The notes under the pieces were generated by a model. It searched no databases. It had not been told where the DNA came from and saw nothing but the letters and a program-made list of their open reading frames with translations. A DNA stretch of 64,000 nt, from assembly GCA_023374025.1 (NCBI GenBank), contig SIJG01000037.1, positions 213,680 through 277,679 on the forward strand. Direction: 5' to 3'. This document shows, in pieces, positions 1 through 16,100 of the stretch (the first letter of the stretch is position 1; each line of letters opens with the position of its first letter). Source of the DNA: Heterodera schachtii. Its lineage: Eukaryota > Nematoda > Chromadorea > Rhabditida > Heteroderidae. The position numbers and the translations under genes are program-made.

Positions 1-3000
1 TGCATGAGTTCACTTAAAGCGGGCACACGAAAGGAATTCTGAAAGGTTTTAACATTGCCAAAAAAAAACGATTTGCATAATGAATGTCAAAAAATTAGTA
101 ATAATCAAATCAAACCCCGAGGGCGTCAAGGGACTGAGCACGAATTCGGCGTCGACAATCGCAAGACAGTCGGGCCATCGCCTGGAGCAGCGGGCGCCAA
201 TAAACAGTCCATAGTTCGGTGAGGAAAACTGTACACAGCGGCTGAACATCAGCAACAGAAGAGGCGGTTGGGTTGACAGATTCGGCAGCGGTGCTCCATT
301 CCTTGTGAATGGTCGCTGCATGGGCATGGAGTTGGGCACAAATGGTCAACAACTGATTGGTTTACAATGTGTGAAGATGGTACAAACAAATGTTTTTTTA
401 ATTTGTCGCGGTGGGAAAGACCACGCTTTCACCTGTAAAGATGCGTCCATGTAACAGTTGGACAGTCTTTCGTGCTCCCCCACCGCCCGCTCTCCTTCCC
501 CAATGTGTTGCTGTTCTGTGACATTATTCGTTCCATTTTGATCATTATTTGGCACTGAAAATTGCTTCGAGTGATTGTCGTTGGACAGTGTTTGAGCAGA
601 CGGAGGAGTCGCCGGAAGTTTCATTGGGGCACACCTTACAATGAGCAGATTTTTATTTACGAATTTAACTTCCAACTCACTTTCCTCCATCCAGACTGGC
701 TTCAACCATTGTTCGAAGACACCTCGTGAATTGGGCAAAATTCGATGGCGTTATATGCGCCGCATCACGGGCCAAAAACGTCAAAATTTCACAGACTTTT
801 AAGAAAGCGGCTGGATCGTGTCGGGATAAATTGAATGCCAGTACGATAGTGCCACGTTTGAAAACCGAAGAACAGTCTTTGGGAAGGGGCGGTGGGGGCA
901 ACTGAAAGGGAAAGCCAACATATGTAAGCATCAACCAGCAGAACAGTTGTTTTTCAACTAATAATAGCGCCTGAAACACACCTCGACCATTTCTGCCCCG
1001 TCGATTTCGTCGCGGTAAGCGGCCGCGCCGACAGATTCCAAAAGTATGAAAAACATTTCCCAATGTTCGCTCGCGTGTAAATTGGCAGCATTTGCGCGGA
1101 GGAGCTGATGGAGACCGAAAGCAATTTGACGGGAGAACAGAAACAATTCGGGTGGTCGAAGTGCCAAGAGTTCACAGCCCATGAAATGGAGCACTTCGTC
1201 GGCACAATTGCTGGCGCGGTCCTGCTCAGTCTGCTGATTGGTAGCCAGTGAATCTGAAATAAAAATCCAATTTATAAACAAAAAATTAACATTTCAATTT
1301 GTTTTTATTGCGATGCCCTGCCTTTGTTCGTCACTTCGCCCCGTTGTTGCTTGTGCTGTTTGTCGTCGTCCATTGGGTCCACCACAATTACCACGCATTT
1401 GTTTTGTCCGGCAATGATTTGCTGCGATTGCTTTTGCCTTGCCAAATTCGGTGTCATCACCGCTTCCGAAGTTTGTTTCCCTTTTTCAATTGGAGTTGGT
1501 GTGAAATGTTGTCCTAAACGGAAGAGATTCCGATTGGCAATTCGGACAATGGACACGACGGCACGCTCCATCAGTTGTTGATTGTGTGGGAAGTGGGAAA
1601 GCAAAGTGCGCAGGTGGTCGCGCACCGGAGACCACACTTGGGCCAGCCTGTCCCGATTCTCCAGCACAATGTTCGTCTGGAATTATTACCTTTTCAGTAA
1701 AAATTTAGTGTTGAAACCCACCATCAATTCAAGCAAAAAGACCATCGCCTCTTCCTCTTCCGGTGACAGTTTCACCACCGATGGCCCATTTTGCTGAAGA
1801 CCGTTGTTCGAGTGGTGGGGCGAAGTGCGGTCGTCAGAAGTCGACTCAATGGAAAGTGTGGAACCCGCCGTCTGACGAAGCAGCGGTTGTTGCTCAGTGC
1901 CGTCCGTCGGTGCGCGGCGGAGCATTTCGGCAGGGGGCACAGCGACATTGGACAAGTCGACGAAGGAGTCCTCGTCTTAATGGCTAACCCTTTCAACATA
2001 ATTTTAAAGGGTACGCTACATTATGTTACCCCACCGCACAATAAGATAATCAAAATTGACATATATTTTCCCGGCAGTGCCTGTCGGTATTGTGCCGGAC
2101 CCCTTTGTGTCTTCCCTTATTCGTTCGCACCAGTGCTTTTCATACGTTTATTTTCGACCTGTCAACCCAACCTTGGCTTTCGTGTTGTGAGTGTTGCTGT
2201 TGGTTGTCTTGTTGATGATGTGTCGGTCCGTGCAAAGTGCAGAGAATGGGTGCCACGGTGAAAGAGCAATGGATGATGGAATTGACTAACTCGGTGAGCG
2301 AAGAACTGGCCAAATAGCGACTGTCCAGCACAATTTGCTCAGGGTGACACTCGGCAACTATATTAGCAGCCAACTGAAATTGGAATTTGGAAGACTCGAT
2401 ATGAAATAAAGGTGCAACAAGTATTGGGTTGTTTCATAAATATTGTTATATCTAAACGTCATTGTTAAGCTTGAGAATATGAAGTGTTTGTTGCGCGTGT
2501 TTTTGTTATTTTTGTACTTTTTAGGCTTTAGAAAGCTGTAACAATTCGAAAGTTTGCCAACTAACCGAAATAGGACAATGATTAATTATGAAACGAACTA
2601 ATCTAAGTGATTGTTTCTAGCCTTGCTCAACTCCTTCTCTTGCTCGTTTTGTGGTCGGCTTTGCCCCGATTCTCCGCCGCCGGTGGTTGAACTGCCCGTA
2701 AGTCCGAGCCAACTGAGGAGTCCGCTCTCCTCCTTTTTCGGTGCAGTCGGACGGCGTTTGAAGCAATGTTTAAGCGAAACGAAGCCGGACAGCTCCACAA
2801 AATCCTCCAATTGGACAAGGGGAGACGGCAGAAGATTAGCTTTGAGCATGTAAAGAAGACAATCCAACACATTCATCCATCCCTAAATGGAAAAGGACGG
2901 ACTAAACACTGTCAAATGTGCGTCTGTTCGAAGCGGTCTATTGAAATCATTGAAAAGGAACAGAATCTGAGTATTAGTATTATCATAGCAATATTTAACC

Positions 3001-3420
3001 GAAGCGAAACAGTTTGAGCAAAAAGTCGAAAGTCAATGTACAAATCCTCCGCCCACTCACTTCTCGAAGGTTATCCCCGTATTGATGCACCAGGTCGAAC
3101 ATCGCCCGTGCCGCCATTTGTGCCTTTTTATTCTCGCCAAATGCAAGTGCCATTTCCTCTGGCGAATTCCACTGCTTCCAATGTCGTGCTGTGTCATTGA
3201 TTTCGGCCGAAGTTGTGCCATTAAACGCTAGTCGGGAGCGAAGCGGTTGTGAGGACGGTGGCGAATTGAGCGGCGGATTCGCAGTGTCCACGGGGGGAGA
3301 CGCAGCGCGACTCTTTGGCTTTTGCTGTTGAAGCACCGGCGGAGAGGCAGAAGAGCGACTGTTGTCGCTGCCAGCGGCTTCGGAGGGGCAGACATGGCAC
3401 TCCTCAGAAGTTGGAGTCAT
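1..3420 (-). CDS. gbf-1: GBF1-type Arf GEF, C-terminal half, partial
   Basis: Exons on the minus strand match the region of GBF1 (Golgi brefeldin-resistant Arf guanine-nucleotide exchange factor) that follows the Sec7 domain. Readable family stretches include 'QLEDFVELSGFVSLK' near 2800, 'VLENRDRLAQVW' near 1660, 'FGLHQLLRANAANLHASEHW' near 1100 and 'PLLQAMARLSCDCRRRIR' near 180. Likely exons run 3420-3061, 2882-about 2620, about 2370-2150, about 1975-1687, about 1670-1510, about 1255-980, about 900-740, about 690-430 and 345-122; the gene continues off the left edge. The first ATG at 3420 follows an in-frame stop. No Sec7 domain is visible upstream, where a SKP1-like gene begins instead. The exon near 2620 seems to end at a GC donor. 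Family assignment is firm; whether this is a split, truncated or misassembled gene is open. Confidence 0.82.
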
Positions 3421-3709
3421 TTCAGAATTAGCACAGACTCACAACAAAAAGCAAAATTAGACTAACACTTCAGAAGAGTACAACCCAAAAGTAAATGATA
3501 TTGGCAATGTACGAATACCCAAATTAAAGAACAAGAATATAACAAATAAGGCAAGAAGTCAAATCCGAGCAAACATTTAATGACAATGAGCATCTAATCG
3601 AACGAACGACGTTTTGTTTAAAGCATTAATAATAACAATAACAGAAGAACCAAATTGTTATGGCAAAACCCTTAGAATCGGTCGTCATTCCTTCTTCTCC
3701 TCTGAACAC

Positions 3710-4947
3710 TCAATAGTTGCACCAAACATTTTTGCGACGAATTTCCGCCTTTTGCTCCTCAGTCAGATCGTCCTCAATCCCAAGCAGATCACGAATTTCC
3801 TCAGGAGAACGGTCCTTGAGCAAAGCAGCCATAGCCTGACACGAATGACGATACTAAAAAAAAACAAAATAATTCAAAGGCAACAAAAATTGTCGAAAAG
3901 TCGGACCACAAATATCCGATTGGTTTGGACCGCATGGGACGTAATGTGAGAGTAACCGTCTGGGTTATGAATTAACCGGAATGGATATGGGATCATTCAA
4001 CGCCCAATCCCAGGAAAGGTAAATTACAAAATTTAGTGGGTGCAAATGGCTGTGAAAGGGAATTCTTATTGTAATCTTAGAAAAGTGTGAGACCCATCCT
4101 GACACTTGCTCGCTTACGAGAGATTGCAAATTGAGAAAGTTGCTAGCATTCAGAAAGTCAACCAACTCTTCAACTTCGACCTAAAAAAGGAAGGTAAATT
4201 GACTGATCATAACAACAAACGAACCTTGAAAAAATCCTTTTCGAAGTCAGTCTGGACGAACCATTTGCGTTCGCGGGTATTCGGGTCCTAAAATTTTTAG
4301 TCAGTAGATACTCCTCTTATGCCAAAATTACCTCTTCAAACTCAGGCACTTGCTGTCCTGCAATTCCAATTCATCATTATACAAACTTTTGTCATTAATT
4401 AGACTCACCGACGTGACTCTCCATCCAATTGATAATCTTTTTAAAGACCGGAACTGGAACACTCGTCATCGGGAAGACAAAATCGTCAGGCAACTCATTC
4501 GTGTTCACGTTCAAAGACTAGAAAAAATCCACATGAAAGTTTAACTGTATGTGCGACAAATGACAAACCTTCCACATATCGTCGAAGGCTTGGCTCTGAA
4601 ACATAAGCGAAGCACGGACCGAAACACGTTCGCCACCAAGACACTCACAAAAAACCTGAAGAATGTTGATCTTTTCATAGCACGAAGATAATTTTTTTTT
4701 GGGTGGAGCCAAGACTATCCAGTAATGCCCATAGTCGACTTATGTAAAAAGTCAGAATTTTTGAGATAATCTGGAATAATTTGACCTCTCTCTGGAGCAT
4801 TTCCTCTTTGAGAGAGTTCCCTCCGTCTGGTGAAGAGTCAGTAGCAGAAGTTGAAGATGAAGTATTCTTCTCCTCGACCATATTCTTCTCATCAGCCATT
4901 TTGTGTGAAGTGTTTTTCTCCTCAATTATATTTTTCTCATCAACCAT
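3710..4947 (-). CDS. skr: SKP1-related protein (SCF ubiquitin ligase adaptor)
   Basis: A six- or seven-exon minus-strand gene encodes a SKP1-like protein, the adaptor linking cullin-1 to F-box proteins. The final exon (3853-3710) carries 'DRSPEEIRDLLGIEDDLTEE' and ends in WCNY-stop, the typical SKP1 C-terminal helix. Exon 4180-4118 encodes 'VDFLNASNFLNLQSL', matching the 'ANYLDIKGLLD' region. Exons 4287-4225, 4357-4332 and 4517-4409 give the BTB/POZ-like centre, including 'VFKKIINWMESHV'. The N-terminus (about 4640-4569) is divergent. The start at 4947 is preceded by no better ATG and opens with two imperfect copies of a 16-residue acidic/lysine motif not usual in SKP1. The stop lies 290 bp upstream of the GBF1-like ATG on the same strand, consistent with an operon. 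Nematodes have many skr paralogues, so no numbered orthologue is claimed. Confidence 0.85.
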
Positions 4948-5152
4948 TTTGTTTCGCAAAAACTTTTATTAAGCTGTTCTTAAGGAAAACGAATAAATTT
5001 AGAAGGGAAAATTAGAGCCGCCCGGGCCCGTATTTTTCGGACATACCACCAGGTTAGCCTGTCGGCTTTTTCCTATGAAAAAATTGTTTCTTCGGATAAC
5101 AACTTTTATTTATGACAGAGTCATGATCATACATAGGTATCATGGACGGTAA

Positions 5153-5834
5153 ACACAGCGGCCCAATTTTGGGCTCTCAGTGCAAATAGGTTGATTATTT
5201 ATTTAGCAATCAGAACGCCAAAACTTTGCAAAACTTAAAATTTTTTGGGGATTTTCCCTTGTAGAAATAGAAGAGCCGATCTCGAGTTAAAAACTTAACT
5301 TCCATAAAATAAACTTGGAATCGCTAGAGGGGCCCAAAATATTAGTCTATGCAAAAAATTAAAAAAAGTTACCCACAGGAAAAAATTTTTTCCCAGGCCA
5401 AAGTTTTTTCTTTTTCTCTCATTTGGACGCACTATTTCCATGTCTCTAACATATAAAATAACACATGAATCATTTATTTGTCAATAAAGATTTTTTTTTA
5501 ACTTTTGACTAAATTAGAAATATTCTTCAGAATTTTCCCTTTAAAATGAGCATAAAATGGTTTTATTTGGTCTATAAATGACAAAGTTATAAGCTAAAAA
5601 AGTTTCATAAAATCAAGGGTAAAATATAGTGTCTACTTTTTACTTTTTATATTTGTTCTTTTGGCGTTCTGTTTTTATTATTATTTTATTTATTTGCTTT
5701 AAAAAATTGAAATTTATACACAAACACAAGGAGGGTTTGAACCTGAGACCCCCTTTTTGATGACTAACTCACAGACCACTAAGACGAAAAATCAAGCATA
5801 ATTGTACTTGGAGCCCAAAATTGGGCCGCTGTGT
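5153..5834. mobile_element. 682-bp terminal-inverted-repeat element
   Basis: Perfect 24-bp inverted repeats lie at 5153-5176 and 5811-5834; each begins ACACAGCGGCCCAATTTTGG read inward. The interior is AT-rich with no coding potential. A tRNA-like A/B-box segment sits just inside the right end (minus strand, 5733-5786). No clear target-site duplication was found beyond an A-rich flank. This is the structure of a non-autonomous DNA transposon (MITE). Confidence 0.75.
5733..5786 (-). repeat. tRNA-like polymerase III module (SINE-like)
   Basis: On the minus strand a TTAGTGGTCTG segment resembling an A box is followed about 35 bp later by GGTTCAAACCC, a near-consensus B box. No tRNA cloverleaf can be completed, so it is read as a tRNA-derived repeat head, not a tRNA gene. 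Confidence 0.45.
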
Positions 5835-6071
5835 AAAAAAGAATAAAAAAAACGGCAACAAAATTTTTATGGATAATTATAGAAAAGATTGTCGTTCTGT
5901 TCTAAAGGTTTTAAAAGCAAAAAAAAAGCTAAAAAGTTATGGACTGCTGGCGAAATTCTGCATTACAGTACACCGAAATTGAAATGCCCATACTCTCAAT
6001 AAGCGGGTATAAGGTAGAGAATTGGTCTTTTGCATATTCTAGAGCATTTTGACCAGCACAAAAAATATGGG

Positions 6072-6402
6072 TACTTATATGGTTTAGCCACCCAAAAAAT
6101 AATAATTTTTAAATGATATAAATATTCAAGGTGGTTTTCGGGATAGGGGCTTTTCGGGGTCGCTGATCACGAATCTGACATCAATTTCGACCAATTTCTT
6201 AGACCCGGACCCGAATTTGAACAAAAAATCGAAAGTTCAAATTTCCGAATTTTGCATTTTCGATTTAAAAACGGCTTAGATGATCTTTTATTGTGTGAGA
6301 TTCGTGATCAACGACCCCAAAAACTTCCTACCCCTGAAAACCACATAAAACATCTATATGATTAAAAAAAAAATTTTTTTGGGTGGCTAAACCATATAAG
6401 TA
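6072..6402. mobile_element. 331-bp inverted-repeat element (MITE)
   Basis: Outer arms at 6072-6099 and 6375-6402 are perfect inverted repeats (TACTTATATGGTTTAGCCAC read inward). Inner segments around 6131-6180 and 6292-6345 also pair, with GGGGTCGCTGATCACGAATC readable in the left arm, so the whole element can fold. The inner motif recurs in the first intron of both EARS copies and near 60465. Confidence 0.75.
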
Positions 6403-6599
6403 CCAAAATATGTTGAAAGAATTTTTCAGCATTTTTGACCCACAATTAAACATTTTGTCCATAAACATATGACCACCTAAAATGGTCGCTATGCCTATTC
6501 ACTCACGTGGTATTTTGTTACTAATTATTATTTCAGAAATTAAAAGCGATAGCGATTCCAATGTATATAAATTCGATTTCATCACAACCTTTCCCTGCC

Positions 6600-8800
6600 T
6601 CAAATTCGAATTGTTTCACGCAAATTGACATTTGTTCAAGGAGTAGGAAAAAGGTTTGGTCTTTTTCTAATCAATTCAAGTTCCAAATTTTTTAAGAATT
6701 CACACCCTAAATTGATCCTCACAATACCGCCAGAGGCAAATGAGAAGGAAATAAGGGTTCAACGAGTTCCATTAGTGATTGAGTATTTGCAAAACAATTG
6801 GACGTTGCATGGATGGGAACCGAAAGTAACGGAACGAATTGGGCATATCCATTTTATTTAATTATTAATATGATCATTTTTAATAGAAACACATTGGGCT
6901 GGACCAAAAAACTGCAAATGATACCAATTATTACGCTGCGACTTCATCTCACAATCAGCCGAGGGCAAACGAAAGAGAAAACGCAAAAAGTAGCAAAACG
7001 GAGCAGAGGGAAAGACCGGTGGGAAGAACGGAACACTCACAACACACAGGTTGAAAGTGATGGGCTTAATGATATACGAAATTGGGTACTGTTCATTTTC
7101 ATTTGTAATGGCTATTTCCCCCAAATTGGGACCTTTTTTGTCTTCAAAAATAATTAAAGTATGCCAAGTTTGAATACATCTTTTGGACTTGGTAGCTGAT
7201 CATGGATCTGACACCCGTTCTGACAAATAATAATTCCGAAATTGGGTAAATTTTATCATATTTATTCCGTGTTTTTCGGAATTGGGGCGGGGATTCAAAT
7301 TAGTTAAATGGGTGTTAGCAAATTCGTGATAAGTGAGTGGCCACGAAAAGCCCTGTTAATGGCAAATAAAACCTGAGATTGGAATTTTTAGCAACAATTG
7401 CCAATTCTCGCGGTTCTGTTGGGATGGAGGAAGTCGCCGACAAATTGCGTCAAAGTGCGCTTCAGTCGTCCAACGCTAAGCGAAGGCATTTGTCATTGGC
7501 AGAACAAGCGATGGAAAATGAGGCGGAAATGGAAATGAATGAACAACCGTCGGTAAGTGCAAAAGAATTAAAAGTCGAAATTGGCCAACAAATTGTCATG
7601 CAAAAAAAGGAATGCTTAAATTGTTCCAATCCGCCGAATTATTCATCGAACATCTTATTTTTGAATTATTGAGAACCTTTTTAACCAAAGGCTCACAAGA
7701 ACTGGGCGTTTCAAGAGTGCTCTGACCACGAATTTGGGCTCAGATTTGTCATAAGATTGTTTAATCGGTATTTTTCGAATAAATTTTCTCGAAATTAGCA
7801 TTCTATTTTCTTTAAAAACTCGTGAAGAAAAGTTTTTTACTAACAATTTCTCGGCATTTCTGCTGACCTCCCTCCCTTTTTTCATGTATACATTGAATTT
7901 TCAAATGTTTGAGTTGTAATTAATTACGAGTCATTTTTTATTAGTTTCCACAAATCTCTAAAATTGGTTGGAGAAAACTGCTTTTGTGGTAAATTAAAAA
8001 CTTACTTACATAATAAGTTCTCTATCATTTCAAAAAAAAAATTTCATCAGAAAAACCGACTGATTTGGGTCTAAATCGGTTTTCCGGGTTTTAAACCGAT
8101 TTTTTTTTTGCCAACAAAATCCCGATTTTATAGAACTGTCGAATATCTCAGCTTTTTTCACGTGCAATTCAAATGAATCCATCCGAATTCGTCAATTCAT
8201 TATTTTTATTATTTAAAAGATATCACCAAAAAAAAAACTTATTTTTTGAGCATTTCGAACTAAATTTGCTGTTTTAAGATTTTTGGAGAATTTTTAAATC
8301 ATAAAAAAATTAATGAACTAACATTGTAAGAAGTTCATAAGTTTTAATTATCACAAAAGCTATGGAAACTAATAAAAAAACGGCTCATAATTATGTTATC
8401 AATATAATAAATTTTGTATATTTTCAAGTCTGATGGCAGCCTTTCGCAGTCGGTTGTCTTTGAATGCCAAAGTTGCGACAATGGCAAAGGCCGTGACGAG
8501 GACGAAATGGGCACACCGCCCCCATCAAAACATGGAAGGACGGAGTGACATGGCGGAGAGTTGGACAGACGGACAAATGAACGACGGAATGAGTTTTGGA
8601 ATGAAAAAAAATGCAATTTGACATCAATTTTATTGAAAATGGATGGAAGTAATAGAAAATTTATTATAAAACACCTGGATGGATATAATTTGTTTAAATG
8701 AATTAAGGGAATGTTGAAAAAACGAAATGCGTAAAAAACGGAGGCAGTGAAAAGCAATCGAATGATGGTCATCTCTTACCATAAATTTCCTCTTTTGTTC
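6600..8800. other. AT-rich stretch without a firm gene
   Basis: Two short plus-strand open frames (6625-6861 and 7379-about 7554) are the only coding candidates. The second ends at a good GTAAGT donor and encodes a charged, alanine-containing stretch ('MEEVADKLRQSALQSSNAKR'), but no family was recognised. A degenerate inverted repeat with the GATCA/GTGATAAG signature spans about 7190-7345. Elsewhere there are only long A or T runs. A small frame at 8433-8621 (+) is unsupported. Confidence 0.3.
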
Positions 8801-8903
8801 GATGTATGTGCAGTGGAGCAATTGAAGCTGTGGTTGGGCTTTGGTGGACTACGCCTCGGGGATTGGGTCACTTTCCCACGGACATCGGTCTGAGTGGACA
8901 ACT

Positions 8904-12796
<3,893 letters not shown>

Positions 12797-13139
12797 AAAC
12801 GGCGGAGGAATTGGAGGACAAAGCTGCGAGAATCCCTTTTTTGGGAGACGACGAAACGAACGGAGTCGGACGAAGGCGAATTGACGACGGAATGGCGGAG
12901 GAGAGAATGGGGGAGGGGGCGATGGGAATGGCACTGGCAATGGGAAAACTCCGATGGGAAGGCTGAGGGGGCATCGATCATAGAATAGGGGAGGAATGGC
13001 ACCAACTCGGTGGGAAAGGCATGGACAGGAAATGCTGTTGTTGCTGCTGGACAAAAGGGACGAAAAATGGGAGCAATGAAAAGAAACGGATGAAAGAAAT
13101 GGGGGAAATGGAAGGGGACCGATTGGGAGGGAGACAAAT

Positions 13140-16100
13140 GGGGCGGGCGGAGGTCAACTCCGTCTCAGTTTAAGAAGGCAAATAACTTCTTTCTTTAAGA
13201 ACTTCCGAATGATACCAATTTTGATAAATTTGTTCAACAAAGAAAAAGTTATCAGACGGAGTTGGCCTTCTCCGGCGGGGAGGGGAAGGAGGAGAAAGGG
13301 GAGACCACAAACAGGGGAGGGAAAAGGGGGGAGAGTGGGGGGGGGGAGGGGGCACAGCCTTTGTTAAGCGTATGATTTAAGCAACCTTTGCTTTCCCAGA
13401 GTCTCGGCGTGAACCCACCAAATTGCCCCCCCCCCCCCCTCTCTTCCGGCGCACCTTTTTTGGCCTTCCCTTTAAATCGATGTCTGTTGGGCGTGCAAAA
13501 CAATTTTCTCTAAATTTTCGGCTCCACTGAATATAAAAGCCATTTCGATGAGTTTTGGCAAGAATGGGTGAGAAGAGATGGGCGCCCCTCAAATTGTCCC
13601 CTCATTTTCTCCCCGACATTCTAAAGGCTTTAAGGAAAATAAATGTTTGTGGTGTATCACTGAAATTGCGAATGCCAATGTTTTGGAAGTCCGAAAGTTC
13701 CGATGGCATTTCACCCAATAAAATTTGTTTCTGAATTTATTCGCGTCCATTTTAAAGAGTCAAATCAAATTGTTGCAAGAAGTGGCGAATTGGGCCAAGT
13801 GGCCAAGTGAATTGGGTGAGTTCCTTGGAGGAAAGTGAAGGAAAAGTAATTTGGAAAGGATGGAGGGATGGAAGGCGACGGAATTGAGTTTGTGCCCAGT
13901 TAATAGATGGGGAATGAAGGCATTTCCATGGCCTTTTGGGGAGGGTTCGGACTGAATTAAAATGCCAAAATGGGAAAAGCGCAATTTTGGTGTTCAAAAA
14001 TAGGGGAAAAGCGTCAAAAATTCGGTGTATCCGCCAGCAAAAAGGGAAGGGGGAGGGGGGGGGGGGGGGGGGGGGTGCGTGTCCGCCGAGAAGGGCCTGA
14101 GGCGGATGGCCCCTCCCCGTGTAATTTTTGGGTTTGGCTGCACATCCCCCCTCTTCCGCCCCCCATCAGAGTCCATTTATTTCATTCGTTCCCCTTCCCC
14201 GCTCAGATCCTTGAGAGGACTGCACAGAAAAAGTGCCAAAACGCAATTCGAAAGAATCGGGCGAGAGAAAAGAAAAGGGAAACATTTGGATGAGAAAATG
14301 CCAACCAACCCAAAACACTTTGCATGAGTCAAGCCCACCGCGGCAGAACCAACACCCAATTCATTCATTACCCATAAGTCCCTCCCCTGCCAATACTTTC
14401 CCATCACTCCCCTCGTCCCTCCCTCTTCCCCCCTCTCCTCCCCTTCGTTTTCCTCCCCCCGCTTTCCTCTCACACCCATTTTTCCTTCCCCACCCCATCT
14501 TCGCCCTCTCCTTCACTTTCTCTCCTCATCCTCCAAAATATTCCCTAAATCCCCCAAAAAACACCCCCCCCCCCCCCCTCACCGCTCATCGGGTGGCTTT
14601 TCTCCCCCTTTTTACTCACTAAAAGCATATGGAGAGATGAAAAAGAAGAGGGAAATGCAAATGAAATGGTGTAAATTTTTAAATAAAAAGTAGAAGAAGA
14701 AGTACTGTATGTGGGAAGACAATATAAGTACGGTAATAAGAAAAATAATGACAAATAATATTATAATTACCTTAGCAAAAATGGACGATCAACAAATTAA
14801 AATAAGGAAATATTGTTAATGAGGTTGACAAAAAAGAAGTCACAAAATTGCATATTGGGTTAATTTGCCATTTTAATTATTCCATTGAAAGTCCCCAAAA
14901 TGCGCCAATGAATAAAAAATGATTTTGCTTTAGCAAAAAAGTGGGAAAACGAAGTTAAAAGATGAAAACGTTACGTGGCATTTTATTGCCGCGGAAACAC
15001 GCGAAAAGGGACGGGCGGAAAAAGTGCCATGGATTAGCACAGCGGGAAAGTTGGCACTTGCGGAGGGATTGGCGAGGGACGGACCACGGCAAAAGGGACG
15101 GTGAAAAATAAGGCAACAGAACGATGCTGCTGATCAGCCAATCAAATTGATCAGCAAATAGTAATGGGTACGGTATGATCACTTTTTTACAGTAGCCGGT
15201 AAAAATGGCAAATAAAATACTCACCTTAAAGCGAGAGCCGAATTTGAGTTGACGGAATGCATGCATTTAAAGGACGGCCGAGGGGCCAAATTTTGGGAGG
15301 GAAAAGCGATCAGAAAAAAAGCCGGGAAAGAGTAGAGGTGAAAAAAAGGCAAAGAACAATTTGGTTTTCGCGTTTCTAATTGGCTAATAATTAATTAATC
15401 AATTAGCATCGGATGATAAAATAAGGCGAATGAATGGCACTTTCTCTGAAAGAGGGCATTTTACTTTCGCACGCTATTGGCATTGAAGTGGGGGAGGGGG
15501 CAATTAATTTCAACATTATTAAAAGCATTTATTACGGCGAATAAAAGGGAAAATGGGGGGGGGGATGGCTTATTAGGGAAATGTTTCATTTGATATGACA
15601 ATGGAGGGATTGATCAGCAGTTACTAATGATAATGAAGAGAGAGGCAAACAACAACAAGTGCGACAGGGATTAGGAGGAATAAGCGAAGAAGAAGAAGAA
15701 GAAGTTGACGGAAAAGAGGGGAAAGGGGGAGGGAGAGGAGAGGAGAGGAGAGGAGAGGGGGAAGGGAAGCGAAGGGAAGGGAGGGGAGGGAGGGGAAGGA
15801 AGGGGTCTGTCCGAGTTGGGTGACACTTCACTTTGCCCAGCTCACTCAACTCATCCGATCAGTTCGCCACTCTCTCTCTCATCTGCCAGTCAGTCATTTT
15901 GATGTGGTCGGCCCGAGAAAAATGTGGCAGGGCAAATCGGAAGGGATTTGAGGGGCATTGAATGAAGAAGGCCCAAAGGAGGGAAAAGGAAATGCGAGCC
16001 GATCGGAGGGGGGCGACTGATCGATGATTTGGGGAAAAGAAACCGCAAAAACATAGCCAATCCATCAATTTGATCAACTGGCATTCTTAAATTACAATTT

